This document shows, in pieces, positions 6,888 to 14,057 of a DNA stretch of 32,007 nucleotides. This stretch comes from a virus. The translations under genes and the position numbers were made by a program. The stretch is from IMG/VR virus record IMGVR_UViG_3300049855_000380, positions 1 to 32,007 of that record. One strand, written 5' to 3'. The notes under the pieces were generated by a model. It saw only the letters and a program-made list of their open reading frames with translations, ran no database searches and was not told the DNA's origin. Position 1 is the stretch's first letter. Each line of letters starts with the position of its first letter.

Positions 6888-9748
6888 CGGGCGTCATCAA
6901 GTGGCAAGACATCATGGAGCCGTCGAAGTCCGTCGAAGCGGACAAGCGCGGCAAATTCAAGAGGAGGAAGAAAGGGAAGTATTCTCTTGGATGCGAAGGA
7001 TGCCCGCTTAACAAGACGGGCAACCGGAAGATTCTCGGGCATAAGCGGATCAAGCAACGCCGGGCGATGCTTTGGGCGCAAGCGCCCGGCAAAGAAGACG
7101 CCGAGCGAGGCCGCGAACTGAAGGGGAAAGTCGGGCGCTTCATATGGGACGCCCTCGCCGAGCATGGGCTTAGTCGCGCCGACTTCGACATTCAGAACGT
7201 CGTGAGATGCCGCCCGATCACGCGGAACGCGGGCTTCACCATCGAGCGAGATCCCACGAAGGAAGAAATCGTTCATTGCAGCGAACACACGGAGGAGGCT
7301 CTCCGGCTCAACGAGGGAAACGCCGAAGTACATATCGTATTCGGGAAGCTCACCGCCGAGACGTTGCTCGGGCGGGAGTACAAGAAAGACCGCCCGATAT
7401 TTTGGAGTGAGACGCTCGCCGCGAAGGTCTTCGTCCTCGATCATCCTTCCTACTTCCTCCGGGGACAGTCTCCCGAGTGGCGGCTCAAGGAGTGGAAGCA
7501 ACGGCTCGCGGCGGCTTGTTGGGCCGTGAAGAATCCGGGCCGTTTCGCATGGCTCGACCGCCTCAAGATCGTCCCCGTCTACACCGCCGACGCTTTCAGC
7601 GCTGCGATGACGAAGGCGCGGAACTCCGGCGAACGCATCGCCGTAGACATCGAAGACGCGACAGTCAACGGCGAGAACGCCGTCTTGTGTATCTCGTTCT
7701 CGTGGGGCAAGAATAGCGCCGTCGTCGCCGTCCTCGATCACCCGGAGAACATGACGCTCCGCTCGGAGAAGGAGAAGCTCCGCAAGGCGATTAAGCGGCT
7801 CCTCGAAGCGCCGACGCCGGAGAAAATTTTCCACTACGGAAGCTATGACACGATCAAGCTTCAGGACCTTCTCGGGATCGACGTTCAAGGCTATACGTTT
7901 GATACGACCTATGCCCACTATTTGAAATACACCTTCCTCCGGTCTCACGGTCTCGCGACGATTGGAACGCTTCGCTACCCGCACTATGCGGCTTATTGGG
8001 ACATCGTCGATGAGTACTGGAAGTCTGAAAACATGCTCGCCGACTGTCCGCTCGACAAGCTCATCAAGTATAACGGCGCGGACGCCGCGCTCACGAAGCG
8101 AATCGAGATGGACACGCGCGACGACGTTTCTCTTCCGCTCGTGCAAATTTATATCGGGGCCGGGCGTACCTTGTGGCGCATGGAGAAGCGCGGGCCGCGT
8201 CTCGACCGGACGCACTTCGCGGAAGCGCTTTCCGTGATTCCCGCGAAGGTAACGGAACTCACCGCGAAGATCCGTCAGATGGCGGACGATCCTGAACTCA
8301 ACCCGAACACGCCCGCCGAGATCGCCTATGTCATGTATCAGAAGCTCAAGCTTCCGACGCTCGCCGACATCTCCGACGACTTCGAGGGCGACGACGGCGA
8401 TCTCTACAACACGCGGGAAGCGACGCTCGCAATTATTCATGAGGCAACAAAACACCCGTTCCCTCAGATGGTCCTCGACTATCGACGCTTCGCGAAGATG
8501 CAATCGACGTATCTCTCCGGCTATGAGCGAAGCGCCGATCTCAACGACGGCGAGCTTAGAACGAAATGGTATCTCACGGGAGCCGTGACCGGGCGGCTCC
8601 GCTCCGGCGGGACGAAGGACGGCGTCGCGGGCGTCATCAACATGCAGAATCTTCACGGCTCGCCATACCTGAAGAATCTCCTCGTGTCTGATGACAATTG
8701 GCGCGAGATGAAGGAGATCGTCCCCGCCAAAGTTCGGGCGAAGCTTGCACTCGAACCGGGGCCGTTTGACGGGAAGAAATACGACGACGACAAGAAGCGC
8801 GAGCGCATGCTCGAACGGTGGAAGGCCGATTATCAGGAGTGGAAAGATAGCCTCTTCGCGCTCGCCGACAAGATCCGTATTCCCGATGACGTTCTTGACC
8901 TCGACGTATTTCTCGCGTTCGACTACTCGCAAATCGAGATTCGCATGCTTGCGGAATGCTCGGGAGATCCGCTTCTCATCAAGCAGTTCAAGGCCGGACT
9001 AGACATCCATTGCGCCGTTGGAAACACGCTTAACCCCGCGTGGTCCTTCGATTACATCAAGAAGGACAAGGAGACCCGCTCGTTCATCAAGAATTGTCAC
9101 TTCGGTCTAGTTTACGGTCTCTCGGAAGAGGGCCTATATTACTACTTGAAAGCGAAGGGCGTCGATACAACACCGGAGAAGGCCGCGCAATTTCACCGCG
9201 ACTACTTCGCGAAATACAAGGGCGTTGCGAAGTTCATCGAGAAGATGCAAAGCTTCGCCATGAATGAAGGCTATGTCGAGAACCTCTTCGGGTTTGTTCG
9301 CCGGATCGGGAGCGAATACGACGAAGAGCGGACGACGAACCCGATGAATCAGGCCGTGAACTCGCCGATCCAAGGGGCCGCGCATTGCCTCCTACTGGCA
9401 GCGATGGCGATGCTCGACGCCGAGCCGGGCCGCTTCAATCTCTTGCAAACGCCGATCATGGAAGTACACGACGCGCTCGTTTTCAAGGTCAAGCTTCGCA
9501 ATCTCCGGGCCGCGTTCGCGCAAGCGAAGAAACTTCTTGAGGAGGATGTTCTCGATTATCTCGAAGGCTTGTACGGGTTCCGCCTGAAAGTCCCGCTCGT
9601 ATCGGAAGGCTCCGTCGGGCTTCGCTACGGCGTCCTCGTCGATTACGACGGCGGGCCGATCACCCGGCTCCTCGTCGAGTGGTTCGGCGACAACGAGAAG
9701 ACCGACGCCAAAATGCGGAAGGAGTTCCCGCTCCCCGTCGCCGCGTGA
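6884..9748 (+). CDS. DNA polymerase: family-4 UDG domain fused to family A polymerase
   Basis: A 954-residue replicative polymerase. Residues about 30-215 form a family-4 uracil-DNA-glycosylase-like domain with four Cys (37, 40, 109, 132) spaced like the 4Fe-4S ligands of that family, APGKED near 67-72, VVRCRP and a late HPSYF. The usual GEAPG Glu is Gln, so glycosylase activity is doubtful. Next is a 3'-5' exonuclease: DIED (Asp255, Glu257), FHYGSYD and YNGAD (Tyr396, Asp400). The polymerase domain has motif A FDYSQIE (Asp680), the O-helix with Arg732, Lys736, Phe740 and Tyr744 at exact Klenow spacing, and motif C VHDA (Asp863). A similar UDG-like domain is described in the SPO1 DNA polymerase. 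It starts in an ATGA overlap with the clamp gene. Confidence 0.93.
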   Translation: MTGVIKWQDIMEPSKSVEADKRGKFKRRKKGKYSLGCEGCPLNKTGNRKILGHKRIKQRRAMLWAQAPGKEDAERGRELKGKVGRFIWDALAEHGLSRADFDIQNVVRCRPITRNAGFTIERDPTKEEIVHCSEHTEEALRLNEGNAEVHIVFGKLTAETLLGREYKKDRPIFWSETLAAKVFVLDHPSYFLRGQSPEWRLKEWKQRLAAACWAVKNPGRFAWLDRLKIVPVYTADAFSAAMTKARNSGERIAVDIEDATVNGENAVLCISFSWGKNSAVVAVLDHPENMTLRSEKEKLRKAIKRLLEAPTPEKIFHYGSYDTIKLQDLLGIDVQGYTFDTTYAHYLKYTFLRSHGLATIGTLRYPHYAAYWDIVDEYWKSENMLADCPLDKLIKYNGADAALTKRIEMDTRDDVSLPLVQIYIGAGRTLWRMEKRGPRLDRTHFAEALSVIPAKVTELTAKIRQMADDPELNPNTPAEIAYVMYQKLKLPTLADISDDFEGDDGDLYNTREATLAIIHEATKHPFPQMVLDYRRFAKMQSTYLSGYERSADLNDGELRTKWYLTGAVTGRLRSGGTKDGVAGVINMQNLHGSPYLKNLLVSDDNWREMKEIVPAKVRAKLALEPGPFDGKKYDDDKKRERMLERWKADYQEWKDSLFALADKIRIPDDVLDLDVFLAFDYSQIEIRMLAECSGDPLLIKQFKAGLDIHCAVGNTLNPAWSFDYIKKDKETRSFIKNCHFGLVYGLSEEGLYYYLKAKGVDTTPEKAAQFHRDYFAKYKGVAKFIEKMQSFAMNEGYVENLFGFVRRIGSEYDEERTTNPMNQAVNSPIQGAAHCLLLAAMAMLDAEPGRFNLLQTPIMEVHDALVFKVKLRNLRAAFAQAKKLLEEDVLDYLEGLYGFRLKVPLVSEGSVGLRYGVLVDYDGGPITRLLVEWFGDNEKTDAKMRKEFPLPVAA

Positions 9749-9756
9749 CCGGAGGA

Positions 9757-9767
9757 GCGTATAACTA
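9757..9767 (+). promoter_or_regulatory. GCGTATAACTA promoter element, copy 3
   Basis: Exact 11-mer in the 27-base gap after the polymerase gene, preceded by GGAG. The next ATG is eight bases downstream, which leaves at most a few bases of leader. Its end overlaps the 8-bp palindrome CTAATTAG. Confidence 0.75.
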
Positions 9768-9775
9768 ATTAGGGC

Positions 9776-10297
9776 ATGACGGAAATAGAACGAATTCTCT
9801 CGGCGGACGTGGATCTTCAGGCTCTCTTGAAGAAGCTCGACTTCGCCGACGACAACGTCGAGCAAGCGAGCTTGGAGCAAGCGAAGCTTTTCGTTGGCGT
9901 CTCTTCGATCCGCATTCAAAAGATGCGGGCGCGACAGAAGTACGCGTCTATGGTCGAAGTGAAGAAGGCGGCGCTCGGCTTGCGTTTTCGCAAGGAGGCG
10001 CGGGAGGAAGGGGAGAAGCTTACAGAAGCCCATATCTCGGCACGAATGGCACGCGACAAGAAACTTCGCGCTCTCGAAGACCGCCTCGCGCAAGCGGAAG
10101 CGGAAGAGGAATTCGCGAAGCTCCTCGTCGAAGCTTTTCGCATGCGCCGGGATGCTCTCCGAATCATCGGCGATCACCGTAACAATGAGGCGCTCGCGCT
10201 TCGGTCCGGCATCGGACGGACTAAGCTCATGGAGGACGTGACCAACGCACGGGAGCGCCTCCGCAAGAAGTACCCCGGAAGGAGAGTAACGAAATGA
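9776..10297 (+). CDS. Helical coiled-coil protein upstream of SSB
   Basis: A 173-residue, highly charged, almost wholly helical protein. The pattern ASLEQAKLFVGVSSIRIQKM, then LTEAHISARMARDKKLRALEDRLAQAEAEEEF, then LLVEAFRMRRDALRII, recurs in phage proteins coded beside SSB and RecA genes. These may mediate recombinase loading, as T4 UvsY does. I base that comparison on pattern and position, not on a recognised domain. The start lies just after a GCGTATAACTA element; the stop overlaps a small membrane-protein gene (ATGA). Confidence 0.75.
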   Translation: MTEIERILSADVDLQALLKKLDFADDNVEQASLEQAKLFVGVSSIRIQKMRARQKYASMVEVKKAALGLRFRKEAREEGEKLTEAHISARMARDKKLRALEDRLAQAEAEEEFAKLLVEAFRMRRDALRIIGDHRNNEALALRSGIGRTKLMEDVTNARERLRKKYPGRRVTK

Positions 10298-10443
10298 AAG
10301 ACTACCTCTTCGCGGCGTTTGTGATTGCGCTTTCGGGCGTCGTCCTCGCGGGACTCACCCGCTTTGCGATCTCCGCGTATTTTGAAACCAAGCAGAAAAT
10401 TCTAGGCTCCATTTTTGGGCCGGATCAAGTAAAGGAGAACTAA
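10294..10443 (+). CDS. Small single-span membrane protein
   Basis: A 49-residue reading frame beginning in an ATGA overlap with the preceding gene. Residues about 4-30 are hydrophobic (FAAFVIALSGVVLAGLTRFAI) and would make one membrane helix, followed by a short charged tail. The last codons contain the AAAGGAG that serves as ribosome-binding site for the SSB gene. No function can be assigned. Confidence 0.55.
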   Translation: MKDYLFAAFVIALSGVVLAGLTRFAISAYFETKQKILGSIFGPDQVKEN

Positions 10444-10447
10444 CAAT

Positions 10448-11731
10448 ATGGGCGATCCCCGCTCAGACTGGAAACAGAAGATGCAGGAACGGGCGAAGGA
10501 GAAAGCCTCGGGGAAGAGCTTCAAGCTTCCCGAGGGCGATACTACCTTCCGCGTTCTTCCGAACGCAAACGGGATGGACAAATCCCCGCTTTACGAGTTC
10601 ATGGTTCACCGTGAAGTCGGACCGAAAGGGCGGCTCGTCCGTTGCGGCAAATCGCTAACGGGCAAGGGCCGTTGCTGGCTTTGCGATGTCATGATCCCGA
10701 AGCTCCGCGACTCCGGCAATTCCATCAAACGGAAGAAAGCGGAAGAGATGGTCGCTAAGGAAAACATGGCCGCGCAAGTCGCCGTCATGAATACGAAGAC
10801 GGGCAAGCTCTCCGGTCCGCTTCTCTTCTATGTCCCGACGGGCGGCGCGAACGCCTTCGGAACGAAGCTGATGACGCTCCTCGCGCGTGATGGCCGGAGC
10901 TACGAGCATCCGAAGAAGGGAAAGAATCTCACGGTGAACCGTACCGGGACAGGAATGAAAGATACTCGTTACGGTCCTATCGAAATGGACGACGAGCCGA
11001 GCGTGGTTCCGTCGGAAATCATCGAGAAGCTCAAGCCCTTCAACGAACTCGTTAGCGCCTACGATGAGGAGTTCATGAAGAACACCTTCTTCGGCAAGGA
11101 AACCGCCCGCGATGACTCGCGCGGCAAAGCCTCGCGCGACGACGACGATGACGACGATGACCGTCCGAAGCGCGGCAAGCGTTCGCGCGACGACGACGAC
11201 GACGACGACGGCGATCCTGATGACGATGACGACCGTCCGAAGCGCGGCAAGCGCCGCGACGACGATGACGGCGACGACGACGACGACGACAAGCCGAAGC
11301 GTGGCAAGCGTCGCGACGACGACGATGACGATGACGACGATGATGACCGCCCCAAGCGCGGCAAGCGTTCGCGTCACGATGATGACGATGACGATGACGA
11401 CGGCGGCGGCGGCGACGACGACGACGATGACAACGGCGACGACGACGATGACGACGATGACCGTCCGAAGCGCGGCAAGCGTTCGCGCGACGACGACGAC
11501 GACGACGACGACGGCGATCCTGATGACGACGACGGCGACGGCGACGGCGATCCCGATGACGACGACGACGACCCGCCGAAGAAGCCGGGCAAGCCGGGCA
11601 AGTCGGGCAAGGCTCCCGCGAAGAAGGCGGAGCCTCCCAAGAAGCCGGGCAAGGCTTCCGCTCCTCCGAAGGGAGGCAAGCCGCCGGGAAAGTCCGGCAA
11701 GGCCGCGACGAAGAAGACGGGGAAGAAGTAG
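10448..11731 (+). CDS. gp32-type ssDNA-binding protein with long charged tail
   Basis: A 427-residue protein. The first 230 residues form the ssDNA-binding core, with zinc ligands His54-x11-Cys66-x9-Cys76-x2-Cys79, almost the spacing of T4 gp32 (His64-x12-Cys77-x9-Cys87-x2-Cys90). Residues about 231-427 are disordered and very unusual: runs of 4-11 Asp alternate with five RPKRGKR-like basic blocks, then a Lys/Pro/Gly/Ala tail. gp32 has a short acidic tail that recruits replication proteins, so this may be an enlarged version. The Shine-Dalgarno sequence AAAGGAG ends 10 bases before the start. A tetraloop hairpin follows the stop, and RecA comes next. Confidence 0.85.
   Translation: MGDPRSDWKQKMQERAKEKASGKSFKLPEGDTTFRVLPNANGMDKSPLYEFMVHREVGPKGRLVRCGKSLTGKGRCWLCDVMIPKLRDSGNSIKRKKAEEMVAKENMAAQVAVMNTKTGKLSGPLLFYVPTGGANAFGTKLMTLLARDGRSYEHPKKGKNLTVNRTGTGMKDTRYGPIEMDDEPSVVPSEIIEKLKPFNELVSAYDEEFMKNTFFGKETARDDSRGKASRDDDDDDDDRPKRGKRSRDDDDDDDGDPDDDDDRPKRGKRRDDDDGDDDDDDKPKRGKRRDDDDDDDDDDDRPKRGKRSRHDDDDDDDDGGGGDDDDDDNGDDDDDDDDRPKRGKRSRDDDDDDDDGDPDDDDGDGDGDPDDDDDDPPKKPGKPGKSGKAPAKKAEPPKKPGKASAPPKGGKPPGKSGKAATKKTGKK
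11136..11210 (+). repeat. 75-bp exact direct repeat, first copy
   Basis: Identical to 11436-11510, exactly 300 bases downstream, inside the SSB tail. It encodes an Asp run, one RPKRGKRSR block and the start of another Asp run. Beyond it, the copies differ by a three-base insertion and then stay similar. Confidence 0.9.
11436..11510 (+). repeat. 75-bp exact direct repeat, second copy
   Basis: Second copy of the in-frame repeat in the SSB tail. Both copies sit within a GAC/GAT-rich low-complexity tract running from about 11139 to 11570, which is prone to expansion, contraction and assembly error. Confidence 0.9.
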
Positions 11732-11748
11732 TTCCCTTTTAACCCGAA

Positions 11749-11773
11749 GGGGCGGGCGCAAGCTCGCCCCTTT
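11749..11773 (+). terminator. GCAA-tetraloop hairpin terminator after SSB
   Basis: GGGGCGGGC pairs with GCTCGCCCC (one G-T wobble) around a GCAA tetraloop and is followed by TTTCCTC. The stem is strong and the T run short. It lies in the gap between the SSB stop and the RecA start and may cut down read-through from the highly expressed SSB gene. Confidence 0.65.
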
Positions 11774-11787
11774 CCTCGTGAGGAATT

Positions 11788-12714
11788 ATGAAGAAAAAGC
11801 AGATCAAGACACCATCGGGGATCAACCCCGTCTCCTTCGTCGATCAGGTCCGCACTCGGCTCGGGCGGAAGGCGAACTCGCAACGAGAGCTAACCTACTT
11901 GAACCTCCGCGACGATCATCTAAATTCCGTTCTCGGCGATCCGAAGCTCGGTCTCTTCTATGGGCAGATAGTCGAAATCAGCGGCAAACAATCCAACGGG
12001 AAGAGCGCCCTCGCCTACGACATCGCGGCGCTCGCGCAATCGGAAGGGGCGTTTGCTCATTGGATAGACTTCGAGCGTTCTTATAACGAATCATGGGCCG
12101 CGCGTCGCGGTCTCGATTCCGAGAAGGTGAACCTCTTTCAGCCTTACGTTGGCAAGTTCAAGGGGGAAAAAGATTCCCGGCTATGCACCGCTCAGGAGCT
12201 TCTCGAAGAAGCCGAAGCCGTTCTTGTCGAGGTTCATCAGCGCTTTCCCGCCGCGAAACAAATCCTCATCCTCGACAGCGTCGGCGCGATGCTCGTCGAA
12301 GAAGAAGCCGAGGCCGGGCTTACAGGGCAGAACATGAGAACCAATGCCGCCCTTCCGGTTATGCTCGGGAAACTCCTCCGGCGATGGATCGGGATTCTCG
12401 GCGAAGTCAACTGTATCGGTATATTCCTGAACCAACTCCGCACTAAACCGGGGATGATGTTCGGCGATCCCGATTACACCATGGGCGGAAACGCCCTTCC
12501 CTTCTACGCTCACTCTCGCGCTCGCATGCGCCGCGTGAAGGGCGGGCGCGTTCTTCAGAAGGGGAAAGTCGTCGGGATTAAGGGAATCCTCCGCAACGAC
12601 AAGAACAAGGCGGGCGGCGTCGAGGGTCACGAGATCGGTTTCAAAATAATGTTCAATGGCGCGTCGAAGTTCTTCGATGCCGCCGAGTTTCGTGAGGAGG
12701 AGCCTAAGAAGTAG
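11788..12714 (+). CDS. RecA/UvsX-type recombinase
   Basis: A 308-residue strand-exchange ATPase. The Walker A motif is GKQSNGKS (66-73), the catalytic acid lies in WIDFE (Glu97), and Walker B is ILILDSVG (Asp164). The NQLR segment at 216-219 marks the end of the L2 region. After it comes a GNALPFYAHSRARMRR segment, as in RecA-family proteins. It is a little shorter than E. coli RecA (353) and lacks much of its C-terminal domain. It should drive homologous recombination and recombination-dependent replication together with the gp32-like SSB and the SbcCD fusion. GAGGA lies close before the ATG, inside a TTCCTC/GAGGAA dyad. Confidence 0.92.
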   Translation: MKKKQIKTPSGINPVSFVDQVRTRLGRKANSQRELTYLNLRDDHLNSVLGDPKLGLFYGQIVEISGKQSNGKSALAYDIAALAQSEGAFAHWIDFERSYNESWAARRGLDSEKVNLFQPYVGKFKGEKDSRLCTAQELLEEAEAVLVEVHQRFPAAKQILILDSVGAMLVEEEAEAGLTGQNMRTNAALPVMLGKLLRRWIGILGEVNCIGIFLNQLRTKPGMMFGDPDYTMGGNALPFYAHSRARMRRVKGGRVLQKGKVVGIKGILRNDKNKAGGVEGHEIGFKIMFNGASKFFDAAEFREEEPKK

Positions 12715-12731
12715 TAGAATCGGGAAAGCAT

Positions 12732-13046
12732 ATGCCGCGTACAAAACAAACCACCAACGACCAACAAAAGACGAACGAGCCGGACGCGCCGCCTTCGGTT
12801 CCTTCCCTTGCGGAATCGACCGCTACGGAGATGGATCTTCCGCCGCGTGGGTTCCTCCTCCTCGTGATGACACAACGGATTCAGGAGAACATCACGAACG
12901 AACAATTGAAGCGCAAGATCGAGGACTATATGACCGCGCTCGGAAACAATCGGAAAGCCGATGCCGCCGTCCGCGAGATGTCGCAATTCGTCGGGAGCCT
13001 CAACTCCGTCGCCTCGTTCGTCGCGCCGCTCCTGTACACACGGTAA
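12732..13046 (+). CDS. Unknown small protein between RecA and clamp loader
   Basis: A 104-residue protein. The first 35 residues are polar and probably disordered. Residues about 38-100 look like a small helical domain (RGFLLLVMTQRIQENITNEQLKRKI, then VREMSQFVGSLNSVASFVAPLL). It has a GGGAAAG ribosome-binding site. No family is recognised. A small clamp-loader subunit is a tempting idea from position only and is not supported by any motif. Confidence 0.7.
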   Translation: MPRTKQTTNDQQKTNEPDAPPSVPSLAESTATEMDLPPRGFLLLVMTQRIQENITNEQLKRKIEDYMTALGNNRKADAAVREMSQFVGSLNSVASFVAPLLYTR

Positions 13047-13050
13047 GCCT

Positions 13051-14022
13051 ATGGGGAGTACTCTCGCCGTTGCCATGCGTCCGCGCACCTTCGCCGACGT
13101 GATCGGGCAGGATGACACGATTAACGCGCTCCGGGCGCAATGGGCTTCGGGCCGCGTCCCTTCCGGCGTTCTCTTCTCCGGCGATCCGGGAACGGGGAAG
13201 ACGACACTCGCGAAGATCCTCGCGGCTAGCGTGCAAGCGCCGGACAAATTCGGCACGCCGCCGCCCGAGATATGGGATGAGTGGGGCGCGTATCCCATAC
13301 GCGAGACCAACGCCGCCAAGGAACGCGGGATCGACGAGATCCGGCGGCTCGTCGAAGAGGCGACGTATTCGCCGCCGCTCGGCATGACGCGCGTCTTCAT
13401 CCTGAACGAGGCTCAGAAGCTCACACCGGAAGCGCAAGAGGCTTTGCTCATCCCGGTCGAGGAAGGCGGGCCGGGCGTGTTGTGGATCATCGCAACATCC
13501 GCGCCGGGCAAGCTCTCCGCCGCTCTCCGCCGCCGCTTCATCGCCTATCAGCTACGACCGCTCGGGCCGGACGACATCGAGACACTCATCAAGCGGGCCG
13601 CGAAGCTTGTGAAGTTCAAGGCGGACCTTACTCCATTCTTCGGCGTCGTCGCCGAGCATAACGTCACGTCGCCGGGCGTTCTTCTGAATGCCTTCGAGAA
13701 GTTCGCCGTCGGCGTCCCGCCTCGTAAAGCGATCCTTGCGGGCGACACAACGCTCGACTACATCACCGGGGCGCGTGCATTCGTGGCGGGCGACTGGCGT
13801 ACCGTCCGGGGCTTTCTGCAAAGCGCCGACATTGAGACGACGAAGGGCTTCCGCTTGATGCTCCTCGCCTACTTGCGGACGATGCTCCTCGGCGGGACCA
13901 ACTCCGCCAAGTGTGCCGACGCTATCGCAATCCTCGGCGTAACGACGCCATACGACGACACCTTCGCCGCATGGTTCGCCGCCGCCGCTTATCAATCAAT
14001 CCAACTCTTCCGCGCGAAGTAG
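13051..14022 (+). CDS. AAA+ clamp loader ATPase
   Basis: A 323-residue protein of the DnaX/RFC/gp44 type that should open the sliding clamp and load it on DNA. The N-terminal RPRTFADVIGQ is the family's opening motif. Walker A is GDPGTGKT (44-51). Walker B reads VFILNEAQ, with Asn119-Glu120 in place of the usual Asp-Glu. Sensor 1 follows as WIIATS (145-150), then an LRRRFIAYQLRPL segment. A helical collar region fills the C-terminal third. Only this one loader subunit is visible. ATG 13051 is chosen because it follows the previous stop directly; 13075 is a possible alternative. Confidence 0.9.
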   Translation: MGSTLAVAMRPRTFADVIGQDDTINALRAQWASGRVPSGVLFSGDPGTGKTTLAKILAASVQAPDKFGTPPPEIWDEWGAYPIRETNAAKERGIDEIRRLVEEATYSPPLGMTRVFILNEAQKLTPEAQEALLIPVEEGGPGVLWIIATSAPGKLSAALRRRFIAYQLRPLGPDDIETLIKRAAKLVKFKADLTPFFGVVAEHNVTSPGVLLNAFEKFAVGVPPRKAILAGDTTLDYITGARAFVAGDWRTVRGFLQSADIETTKGFRLMLLAYLRTMLLGGTNSAKCADAIAILGVTTPYDDTFAAWFAAAAYQSIQLFRAK

Positions 14023-14041
14023 TCGTTCGCGAGACTCAGAC

Positions 14042-14054
14042 GTTCCCGAGGAAC
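14042..14054 (+). promoter_or_regulatory. Small hairpin over the SbcCD ribosome-binding site
   Basis: GTTCC pairs with GGAAC around CGA, covering the GAGGA that precedes the ATG at 14058. A second 6-bp hairpin (CGCGAA/TTCGCG, 14013-14031) spans the stop of the clamp loader gene. Together they may tune translation of the nuclease gene. Confidence 0.35.
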
Positions 14055-14057
14055 AAA

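Noticed and set aside
6827-8932. Long open frame of 701 codons on the - strand
   Set aside because: It lies opposite the DNA polymerase, whose motifs are unmistakable. High GC and the codon bias of the + strand gene keep the reverse frame open.
11139-11570. Repeated units that could suggest a CRISPR or satellite array
   Set aside because: The repeats stay in frame with the SSB protein, have no regular spacers, and are codon repeats.
10655-11761. - strand frame of 368 codons opposite the SSB gene
   Set aside because: Its Val/Ile-rich repeats are the reverse reading of GAC/GAT runs; no start signal or motif supports it.
12732-12758. N-terminus MPRTKQTTN resembling histone H3 (MARTKQTAR)
   Set aside because: Only a nine-residue resemblance, with no histone fold in the rest of the protein; treated as chance.
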